Assembly: GCA_036501185.1 (NCBI GenBank)
Contig: DASYAU010000032.1
Location: forward strand, 1 to 8,940
DNA length: 8,940 nt
Reading direction: 5' to 3'
Origin: Korobacter sp036501185
GTDB lineage: Bacteria; Acidobacteriota; Terriglobia; Terriglobales; Acidobacteriaceae
Positions within the stretch are counted from its first letter, which is position 1. Each line of letters starts with the position of its first letter. The notes under the pieces were generated by a model that worked only from the letters and a program-made list of their open reading frames with translations, was not told the DNA's origin and did not search any database. Both the position numbers and the translations under genes were made by a program. Shown here one piece after another: positions 1 through 5,292 of the stretch.

Positions 1-177
1 GATTCAGAATTCGCGGGCGTTCGTCCTCTCGTCCTCTCTCACCACGACCCCTCTCGTGCTTCGCGAGAATATGTAATTGAGCGGCAAGCGAGCCTATTCA
101 ACGTTTTTGGCGGAAAATGGACAACAGCGCGGCTACTCGGCGAGGACGTCGCCGGCCAAATAGAACGGTCGCGCTAA
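1..177 (+). CDS. GlpD-like FAD-dependent dehydrogenase, C-terminal end (5' end outside the window)
   Basis: Frame 1 is open from the first base to TAA at 175-177 and gives 58 residues with no start codon needed, so this is the 3' end of a gene that begins upstream. Seen: an AGVRPLV block (residues 5-11 of the fragment), then ASREYVIE (20-27), then LFNVFGGKWTT (32-42). Known: this order (SGVRPL, TRDY, LLSVFGGKLTTYR) is the end of the FAD-binding DAO domain in GlpD/GlpA glycerol-3-phosphate dehydrogenases, where GGK-TT helps hold the flavin. The family normally continues for over 100 residues in a second helical domain. Here the protein ends 16 residues after GGKWTT, so that domain is absent. 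Tyr of TTYR is Ala. The gene ends 17 bases before the aminotransferase, so probably the same operon. The substrate may be glycerol 3-phosphate or another polyol or sugar phosphate; it cannot be told from this fragment. Confidence 0.8.
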   Translation, partial: DSEFAGVRPLVLSHHDPSRASREYVIERQASLFNVFGGKWTTARLLGEDVAGQIERSR

Positions 178-194
178 ATATTAGGGAGTGACTG

Positions 195-1310
195 ATGGAG
201 TTCATCGACCTTAAAACGCAGTACAAGGATTTGAAGGAAACGATCGACCGGCGAATCGCGGCTGTGTTACATCACGGTCAATTCATTATGGGGCCAGAAA
301 TCATGGAGCTTGAAAAAGAGCTCGCCCTTCGGACTGGATCGAACCACTGTATCGCGTGTGCCAGCGGCACAGATGCGCTGATGATCGCGTTAATGGCGCT
401 CGAGATCAGACCTGGGGATGAGGTGATCACCAGCCCATTCACTTTTATTGCTACCGCCGAGATGATCGCTCTCGTGGGCGCGACGCCGGTATTCGTAGAC
501 ATCGAGCCGGACACTTATAACCTAGACCCGCGCCTGCTTCGGAAGGCAATTACGCCCAAAACCAAAGCCATCATGCCTGTTTCTCTGTACGGCCAATGCG
601 CCGACATCGATGCGATCAACGAAATTGCCGGCGACATTCCGGTAATAGAAGATGCGGCGCAGAGTTTCGGCGCTACTTATAAAGGACAACAATCCTGCAA
701 TCTTTCGACAATTGGGTGCACGAGTTTCTTCCCATCAAAGCCGCTGGGCTGCTACGGCGACGGCGGCGCATGCTTCACCAACGACGACGCGTTGGCAAGG
801 AAGATGCGCCAGATCCGCGTCCACGGGCAGGATCGACGCTATCATCATCCGGTGATCGGCTTCAATGGAAGGCTGGACACGCTCCAAGCCGCGATTCTAC
901 TCGGAAAATTGACCGCATTTGACGGTGAGGTGAAGAAGCGCGCGGAAGTTGGCGCGCGCTATACAGAGTTGCTGCGAAAGGACGTGAAAACGCCAACAGT
1001 TCCGCCGCACAACACCTCGGTGTATGCCCAATATACCGTCGCGGTCGAGAACCGCGTAGTGGTGCAGCAATATCTGCAGCAGCGGGGTATCCCGACTGCG
1101 GTTCACTATCCGATCTCACTGCACATGCAGCCGGCATTCGCATACCTGGGCTTGGGAAAGGGATCCTTTCCTGAGTCGGAGCACGCGGCGGAGCGTGTGT
1201 TGAGTTTGCCCATGCATCCGTACCTCACGGCGGCCGATCAACTGCGAGTTGCGAATTCCCTAATCGAGTGCTCCAAAGCGGTTGTGGCCGAAGCGGCCAG
1301 TAGACAGTAA
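195..1310 (+). CDS. DegT/DnrJ/EryC1/StrS-family PLP sugar aminotransferase, WbpE/WlbC type
   Basis: 371 residues, normal for the family. The ATG is chosen because AGGGAG (183-188) lies 6 bases upstream and the protein opens with the family-typical EFIDLKTQY. Seen: SGTDAL (57-62) for PLP phosphate binding, IEDAAQSFGA (151-160) with Asp153 expected to contact the pyridine nitrogen, and SFFPSKPLG (177-185) with Lys182 as the Schiff-base lysine. GHGQDRRYHH-like (209-218) and NGRLDTLQAA (224-233) follow, with SVYAQYTV (275-282) and AVHYPISLH (302-310) further on. The match to Pseudomonas WbpE, as I recall it, runs along most of the length. Known: WbpE aminates UDP-3-keto-GlcNAc-uronate, using glutamate, in making 2,3-diamino-uronic acid for O-antigen. 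The exact sugar here is inference; related enzymes act on other keto-sugars. Cytoplasmic, and probably co-transcribed with the flanking + strand genes. Confidence 0.93.
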   Translation: MEFIDLKTQYKDLKETIDRRIAAVLHHGQFIMGPEIMELEKELALRTGSNHCIACASGTDALMIALMALEIRPGDEVITSPFTFIATAEMIALVGATPVFVDIEPDTYNLDPRLLRKAITPKTKAIMPVSLYGQCADIDAINEIAGDIPVIEDAAQSFGATYKGQQSCNLSTIGCTSFFPSKPLGCYGDGGACFTNDDALARKMRQIRVHGQDRRYHHPVIGFNGRLDTLQAAILLGKLTAFDGEVKKRAEVGARYTELLRKDVKTPTVPPHNTSVYAQYTVAVENRVVVQQYLQQRGIPTAVHYPISLHMQPAFAYLGLGKGSFPESEHAAERVLSLPMHPYLTAADQLRVANSLIECSKAVVAEAASRQ

Positions 1311-1325
1311 AGGATTGCGCCTAAC

Positions 1326-2129
1326 GTGCCGTTCACCGCTTCTCATGCGGCTGTAGCTTACTCAGTCCGTAAACATAATTGGCCCGTGCTTTCAGCGTTC
1401 GTTATCGGAACGCTTGCGCCAGACTTTGAATATTTCGCGCGAATTGCGCCGCAGAGTCGGGTCGGCCACGTACTTCCAGGACTGGTCGTGCTCACATTTC
1501 CGGTTGGTTTGCTGGCGCTTTGGATCTTCCACGCCTTTACAAAGCAAGGCCTCGTGACCTTGTTGCCCGACGATGTTGGTCGGAGAATCCCATTAGGCAA
1601 ATTTGAGTTCAAAGGACTTCGGCGCTTCGTCGCAGTCTGCGCGTCCATGTGGCTGGGGATCGCGAGTCACTTGCTATGGGACGAGTTCACCCACCGCGAC
1701 AGCTGGGCATCTGCGCACGTCGCATTTCTTCGTATTGTGGTGATGCACGTTAACTCTTACTCAACGGCGACCATAGCCGACGTGCTTCAGCTCATAAGCA
1801 GCGGGGTCGGACTAGGGGTAGTCATTTATTGGATCGCAGCAGCGTACCGGCACTCCAAGCCGCTGCGGGAGGCGAGTCCGACGCGCACGTGGCGCCGAAC
1901 ACTGGTTTGGCTAATACTAATTGCACTACCGTCAGTGTTTTTTGGATATTGGCGCGCACGGCAGCACATTGGTCCGCTCCTATGGGATGCGGGGGACCGC
2001 ATCGAACTTGGCATGCTTACCGTCATAGGCGCCATCGCAATAACGGCGCTTTCCATCACTTTGGTAGGCGCCGTGGAGCGTATACGACAAGGCATTGCGA
2101 CCCGAACCGCATTGCAATTAACGCGGTAG
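1326..2129 (+). CDS. DUF4184-type integral membrane protein, possible metal site
   Basis: 267 residues starting at GTG; AAAGGA (1309-1314) overlaps the stop of the upstream aminotransferase gene and sits 11 bases before the GTG, suggesting translational coupling. Seen: an N-terminal PFTASHAA block (2-9) with His7, then GTLAPDFEYF (28-37) with Asp33, His48, and a strongly patterned block at 111-123 ending in DEFTH, with His115, Asp119 and His123. Hydrophobic segments lie near 50-72, 100-117, 151-173, 192-208 and 229-250. Known: this pattern matches the uncharacterised DUF4184 family, which resembles YdjM-like membrane proteins called metal-dependent hydrolases. The conserved His and Asp residues at membrane borders would suit a metal site, but no reaction is established. 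Convergent with the next gene, 32 bases away. Confidence 0.8.
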   Translation: MPFTASHAAVAYSVRKHNWPVLSAFVIGTLAPDFEYFARIAPQSRVGHVLPGLVVLTFPVGLLALWIFHAFTKQGLVTLLPDDVGRRIPLGKFEFKGLRRFVAVCASMWLGIASHLLWDEFTHRDSWASAHVAFLRIVVMHVNSYSTATIADVLQLISSGVGLGVVIYWIAAAYRHSKPLREASPTRTWRRTLVWLILIALPSVFFGYWRARQHIGPLLWDAGDRIELGMLTVIGAIAITALSITLVGAVERIRQGIATRTALQLTR

Positions 2130-2161
2130 CGTTGCGCGGCGTCCCTTGCCCTCATCGCCGT

Positions 2162-3850
2162 CTAGTTTTGCGACCTGGAAAGATTCGCTCTGGCCGCCTC
2201 GGACTTAGGGTCTAACTGAAGCTCTAGTAAAAACTCTTGTCGCGCATCTTCGAGACGGCCTTCGGCCATGAGAATTTCGCCGAGCAGCAAATGCTGTCCC
2301 TCGATTTTCGGCCACTTTGCGATCGCGGTTCGCATCTCGGACTCTGCTTCGCTCAAGCGCCCCATTTGCATCAAGGCACGCGCTTCGATCCGATAGCAAT
2401 CGTTTCTTGCCGTGGGAGCGATGTTATCCGCGATATGGCAGTAGTGATAAGCATCGCTCCATCGTGCCAATTGCAGGGACAACGCTCCCAGTATGAAGTT
2501 GTTGCCGTAGTCGGCAGGATCGAGTTCCACAGCCTTCGCGTAGAGATCACGTGCCATCGGAACGTTATTCTCAACGTCCATTTCCCGACCGAGATGACTG
2601 TACGAGATCGGGTTTTTCGGCGCGATCTGGGTCGTATGGCGGAACAGCGTGGCATTGTCGTGCCAGTAAGGTTCCTGAGTCAAAACCAGGAGCACGGATG
2701 CACTGAGGATTACCAAGGTCCCACAGAACTGGAGCGCGGGCCGGCCGAATACTCGGGGTTCCGTCGGAAGATTGGTGAGAATCGTTCCGAGAAGAATTCC
2801 GAGACCTATCGTTGCGAGATAGAGATATCTGTCGTGCGCGGAGTCATGAGAAGCGAAAACGGAGAATCCTCCGATGGCAGCGCCAATCGGAAGCACCAGC
2901 CATGCCCATGCTTCGAAAAGGACGCCGGAGCGGAGCGCGGCGAACGTGCCCAGTGACGTGATTGCGATGAGAATCAATATCTCAAGCGGAAGGAAGGCAA
3001 CGTTCCATTCCCGTGGGACGAAGTCGTAGTACAGGCTGAGGTGGACGGGCCAAAGTAGGTGTTCCAGATAGAACCAATAGGTGGTCGGCAGGTTTACGAA
3101 AAGGAATCCGACCGACCGAGCCGTTGGAGGGTTCTCGGGAAGCATGATGCGCCAGCGGACACACCAGTAGATAAGAACAACGATGAAGAATGGCAGCGAA
3201 GAAAGTATGGCGCCCGTAAGCCTGCCGCGGAAGGGCCTCTCCTCTGGAAATGCAAACGCGTATACGAGAAACAGAATTGGCCCGATTATTGCTGTTTCCT
3301 TTGCTAGTAGCGCCACAATCAGAAGAAAAATAGAGCAGGCGAAATCGGGTTTCGAATGCTTGTCGCGGGCACGGAGGAAGCAGATGAGAGCTCCGATGAG
3401 CGGGACCGTCATGAGAGAGTCGGTTAGACCCGAGATCCAGGCCACCGATTCAATATGCGCAGGATGAAGGGCGAAAACCGCAGTTGCAAAAGCCACGACG
3501 AAGGGATCGGCGATGGTCTTTTTTAGTAGGACATAGACGAGGGCGACCGCAGTGAGGTGCAGTAGGACCGTGCTGACATGCCAGGGGAGAGGATGTTCAC
3601 CGAACAGCCAATAGTTCAGACGCAGCCAAACCAAGAAAAGCGGCCGATAGTAAGCGCCCAAATCAGCAGTGTGGAACCAGACATGGTGGCGAAAATAGCC
3701 CGGAAGATAACCCCAACTCCGCAGCCGAGGGTTCCTCATTATCTGGAAGCGGTCGTCGTAAACGAACTCAAAGCGCAGAGAAGGCAGGTAAACGACCGCA
3801 GTCGCGGCCAGGATCAGCGCCAAGGGATGCTTTTTTACGAATTCCGGCAT
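2162..3850 (-). CDS. TMTC-like GT-C membrane glycosyltransferase with C-terminal TPR repeats
   Basis: 562 residues. The ATG (3848-3850) is the only start before an in-frame stop eight codons upstream, although no good Shine-Dalgarno sequence precedes it. Seen: TM segment 8-24; FVYDDRFQIMRNP (29-41) with the acidic pair Asp32-Asp33 in the first periplasmic loop; YYRPLF (67-72); FALHPAHIESVAWISGLTD (126-144); LLAKETA (181-187); DRYLYL (340-345); about ten further hydrophobic segments up to 391; then four TPR units at roughly 413-446, 447-480, 481-514 and 515-548. Known: GT-C enzymes use lipid-linked sugars and a D-D/E motif in loop 1; animal TMTC proteins with this layout are O-mannosyltransferases. 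Inference: it glycosylates exported proteins or envelope glycans. Family members usually have Arg where this one has Leu-Thr in GLTD. Donor and acceptor are unknown. Confidence 0.85.
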   Translation of the reverse strand: MPEFVKKHPLALILAATAVVYLPSLRFEFVYDDRFQIMRNPRLRSWGYLPGYFRHHVWFHTADLGAYYRPLFLVWLRLNYWLFGEHPLPWHVSTVLLHLTAVALVYVLLKKTIADPFVVAFATAVFALHPAHIESVAWISGLTDSLMTVPLIGALICFLRARDKHSKPDFACSIFLLIVALLAKETAIIGPILFLVYAFAFPEERPFRGRLTGAILSSLPFFIVVLIYWCVRWRIMLPENPPTARSVGFLFVNLPTTYWFYLEHLLWPVHLSLYYDFVPREWNVAFLPLEILILIAITSLGTFAALRSGVLFEAWAWLVLPIGAAIGGFSVFASHDSAHDRYLYLATIGLGILLGTILTNLPTEPRVFGRPALQFCGTLVILSASVLLVLTQEPYWHDNATLFRHTTQIAPKNPISYSHLGREMDVENNVPMARDLYAKAVELDPADYGNNFILGALSLQLARWSDAYHYCHIADNIAPTARNDCYRIEARALMQMGRLSEAESEMRTAIAKWPKIEGQHLLLGEILMAEGRLEDARQEFLLELQLDPKSEAARANLSRSQN

Positions 3851-3919
3851 GTACTGGGACTGGTCGTACGATCATAAGCGACGTTTTCCTGCCGGAAAGC
3901 GTGAAAATTCCGCAAGTCG

Positions 3920-3948
3920 TTGACGTTCCTGACTCCAGTTGCTATATT
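3920..3948 (+). promoter_or_regulatory. Sigma-70-type promoter for the str operon
   Basis: TTGACG (3920-3925) is separated by 17 bases from TATATT (3943-3948). Each hexamer matches the housekeeping sigma consensus at five of six positions and the spacing is ideal. Expected transcription start is near 3955, giving a 5' leader of about 380 nt before rpsL. No other equally good promoter was seen between here and rpsL. A strong promoter is expected for ribosomal protein and elongation factor genes. Confidence 0.65.
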
Positions 3949-3968
3949 GGAAAGGTTCTGCGAGTCAA
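3941..3968 (-). promoter_or_regulatory. Candidate leftward promoter for the TPR glycosyltransferase
   Basis: Read on the - strand, TTGACT (complement of 3963-3968) is followed after 16 bases by TATAGC (complement of 3941-3946). The -10 box shares bases 3943-3946 with the -10 box of the rightward promoter. Start would be near 3934, 84 bases before the ATG. The -10 box is only a fair match and the spacing is slightly short. A TATGAT (complement of 3871-3876) is a rival -10 but lacks a -35. Confidence 0.35.
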
Positions 3969-4065
3969 TTTGGCTTGCCTGTATAGGTCGTAGCTAAGCT
4001 GCATTTCGGTTTGCCCTGCGGACGCGACGCAAGTCGTTGAAGTTTTAAGGGCATCCTCGCTGAAA

Positions 4066-4109
4066 CGAACCTGCGCTACCTCTGGACCTTCCGGAGGGTA
4101 TGCAGGTCG
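4066..4109 (+). promoter_or_regulatory. Long hairpin in the str leader
   Basis: Outer stem ACCTGC (4069-4074) pairs perfectly with GCAGGT (4102-4107). CG at 4066-4067 and CG at 4108-4109 add two pairs past a bulged A. After a small internal loop, 4077-4085 pairs with 4091-4100 (nine pairs, one bulged G, one T-G wobble). The loop is five bases (4086-4090). In all there are about 17 pairs, the strongest fold seen in the leader. It contains GGAGGG at 4093-4098 inside the stem. Confidence 0.55.
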
Positions 4110-4184
4110 AGGCCGACGAAACGGATCGCTTCCTTCGGGACTTAGTGACACCGTCGTTAGCCCAACCACATAGGAAACCTCAGA

Positions 4185-4207
4185 TTCCCGCAGTCAGTGC
4201 GCGGGAA
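4185..4207 (+). promoter_or_regulatory. GC-rich hairpin in the str leader
   Basis: TTCCCGC (4185-4191) and GCGGGAA (4201-4207) form a perfect 7-pair stem around a 9-base loop. It lies just before an ATG at 4210 that opens a 26-codon frame. No T-run follows. Confidence 0.5.
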
Positions 4208-4222
4208 GCATGGGCAGCAAGT

Positions 4223-4240
4223 GCTTCACGTGTGTGAAGC
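4223..4240 (+). promoter_or_regulatory. Compact 7-pair hairpin in the str leader
   Basis: GCTTCAC (4223-4229) and GTGAAGC (4234-4240) form a perfect 7-pair stem with a GTGT tetraloop. It starts 15 bases after the previous hairpin, so the two could form side by side as one protein- or ribosome-binding platform. Confidence 0.5.
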
Positions 4241-4302
4241 GAGAGAAGCTGTCCAGCCCCTGCGAAGGGAAAAAGGAAATTGTGCGCTGAAGAAGCGCGA
4301 AA

Positions 4303-4322
4303 TCCGGGTGTGTGTGCCCGGA
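4303..4322 (+). promoter_or_regulatory. Hairpin touching the rpsL ribosome binding site
   Basis: TCCGGG (4303-4308) pairs with CCCGGA (4317-4322) around an 8-base TGTGTGTG loop. Its last base is the first A of the AAGGAG Shine-Dalgarno sequence (4322-4327). A stem stacked directly against the site could hinder or position the ribosome, or be stabilised by a bound protein. Confidence 0.5.
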
Positions 4323-4327
4323 AGGAG
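4322..4327 (+). promoter_or_regulatory. Shine-Dalgarno sequence that fixes the rpsL start
   Basis: AAGGAG lies 9 bases before GTG at 4337-4339. It supports that GTG over a TTG at 4280, which would add 19 residues unlike any S12 N-terminus. Confidence 0.85.
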
Positions 4328-4336
4328 CTTGGAAGA

Positions 4337-4711
4337 GTGCCTACATTTAATCAACTCGTGCGTAAGGGCCGTACGGCGCCGAATTTTAAAACGGCGAGCC
4401 CGGCATTGCAATCGTGCCCGCAGAAGCGTGGCGTTTGCACCCGCGTTTATACCCAGACGCCCAAGAAGCCGAACTCGGCGCTGCGCAAGGTTGCGCGTGT
4501 CCGTTTGACGAATGGAATCGAAGTGACGACGTACATTCCTGGCATCGGCCACAACCTGCAGGAGCACTCGATTGTGCTGATCCGCGGGGGCCGTGTGAAA
4601 GACCTGCCGGGAGTTCGTTATCACGTGGTACGCGGAACGCTTGACTCGGTGGGCGTGGCCAACCGTAAGCAGGGCCGTTCGAAGTATGGCGCGAAGCGCC
4701 CGAAAGCTTAG
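4337..4711 (+). CDS. rpsL: Small ribosomal subunit protein S12
   Basis: 124 residues from GTG, the same length as E. coli S12. It is at the decoding centre of the 30S subunit and monitors codon-anticodon pairing. Seen: PTFNQLVRKGR at the N-terminus, CPQKRGVCTRVYT (27-39), TPKKPNSALRKVARVRLTNG (41-60), GHNLQEHS (71-78), RGGRVKDLPGVRYH (83-96) and the RSKYGAKRPKA ending. Lys43 and Lys88, the classic streptomycin-resistance positions, are both the wild-type lysine, and Asp89, the residue methylthiolated in many bacteria, is present. First gene of the operon; only 16 bases separate it from rpsG. Expression is probably set by the promoter at 3920-3948 and the structured leader. Confidence 0.99.
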   Translation: MPTFNQLVRKGRTAPNFKTASPALQSCPQKRGVCTRVYTQTPKKPNSALRKVARVRLTNGIEVTTYIPGIGHNLQEHSIVLIRGGRVKDLPGVRYHVVRGTLDSVGVANRKQGRSKYGAKRPKA

Positions 4712-4727
4712 TAGGTAGAGGAAACAG

Positions 4728-5201
4728 ATGCCTAGAAAAGGTCATATTGCGAAGCGTGAGCCGCTGGCCGATCCGGTCTACAGCTCGACCCTGGCCAACA
4801 AGTTCGTGAACTCGATGATGTGGGACGGCAAGAAGAGCACCGCCCAGGGCATCTTTTACGAAGCGATGAAGAAGCTCGAAGCCAAGGGCGGCGGCGAAGA
4901 GGCCATCAAGTTGTTCAAGAAGGCCGTAGAGAACGCGAAGCCGTTGCTGGAAGTGAAGACTCGCCGTGTAGGCGGCGCCAACTACCAAGTTCCGGTGGAA
5001 GTGAATGCCGATCGGCGGACTTCGCTGGCGATTCGCTGGCTGATTTCGTATTCGCGCGCTCGCGGTGAGAAGGGCATGATCGACAAGCTTGCCAACGAGC
5101 TGCTGGATGCGGCGAACGGGCGCGGGGCGGCGATCAAGAAGAAGGAAGACGTTCACCGCATGGCGGAAGCCAACAAGGCGTTCGCGCATTATCGGTGGTA
5201 G
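4728..5201 (+). CDS. rpsG: Small ribosomal subunit protein S7
   Basis: 157 residues, normal for S7, a primary 16S rRNA binder that starts assembly of the 30S head and lies near the E site. Seen: MPRKGHIAKRE at the N-terminus, DPVYSSTLANKFVNSMMWDG (15-34), VKTRRVGGANYQVPVEV (76-92), and HRMAEANKAFAHYRW at the end. GAGG (4718-4721) lies 6 bases before the ATG. In E. coli S7 represses this operon by binding a structured rpsL-rpsG spacer of about 100 bases; here the spacer is 16 bases, so that operator cannot be present in the same place. A 91-base gap follows before fusA. Confidence 0.99.
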   Translation: MPRKGHIAKREPLADPVYSSTLANKFVNSMMWDGKKSTAQGIFYEAMKKLEAKGGGEEAIKLFKKAVENAKPLLEVKTRRVGGANYQVPVEVNADRRTSLAIRWLISYSRARGEKGMIDKLANELLDAANGRGAAIKKKEDVHRMAEANKAFAHYRW

Positions 5202-5292
5202 ACGCAGAGATTTGAACATTCGTGATTCCGATCCTGTTTACGGACAAGGGTCGGGCACCCAGAGTTCTGACGAAGAAGAGACGAGAGATTAA

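Larger units (their letters stand above)
3911..4040 (+). repeat. 13-base direct repeat flanking the promoter
   Basis: CGCAAGTCGTTGA occurs exactly at 3911-3923 and again at 4028-4040, start-to-start distance 117 bases. One mismatch later the match goes on for GTT, so 16 of 17 bases agree. The first copy contains the beginning of the -35 box (TTGACG at 3920-3925). The second contains TTGAAG but has no usable -10 box at 16-18 bases. It may be a pair of regulator-binding sites or the trace of an old promoter duplication; the sequence alone does not decide. Confidence 0.6.
3955..4336 (+). promoter_or_regulatory. Long structured 5' leader of the str operon
   Basis: This gene-free stretch lies between the predicted start of transcription and rpsL. 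It contains at least four clear inverted repeats (4069-4107, 4185-4207, 4223-4240, 4303-4322) and a short UCC-UUCG-GGA hairpin at 4131-4140 with a C(UUCG)G loop. None is followed by a T-run, so they do not look like intrinsic terminators. I recognise no known riboswitch or ribosomal-protein leader family. Its likely role, by inference, is control of the operon, for example by a ribosomal protein binding its own mRNA. Confidence 0.5.

Noticed and set aside
2130..2161. Possible bidirectional terminator between the convergent genes (CGGCG 2137-2141 with CGCCG 2156-2160)
   Set aside because: Only five pairs with a 14-base loop; the TTTT at 2166-2169 is offset and there is no T-run on the other strand.
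2237..2956. 239-codon + strand frame across the TPR gene
   Set aside because: It lies opposite the TPR region and part of the membrane domain, whose motifs are clear; its translation has no recognisable domain.
3871..3876. TATGAT as the -10 box of the leftward gene
   Set aside because: No -35 match at 16-18 bases and no extended -10 TG; kept only as a rival to the promoter at 3941-3968.
4100..4237. 45-codon frame from ATG 4100 in the leader
   Set aside because: The GGAGGG before it ends one base from the ATG and lies inside a strong stem; the product looks like no known protein and overlaps other hairpins.
4280..4336. N-terminal 19-residue extension of S12 from a TTG start
   Set aside because: The extension matches no S12 family member, while GTG at 4337 has AAGGAG 9 bases upstream and gives the standard 124 residues.
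5202..5292. Regulatory structure in the rpsG-fusA gap
   Set aside because: Only a 4-pair GGGT/ACCC hairpin was found; not enough to call a site.
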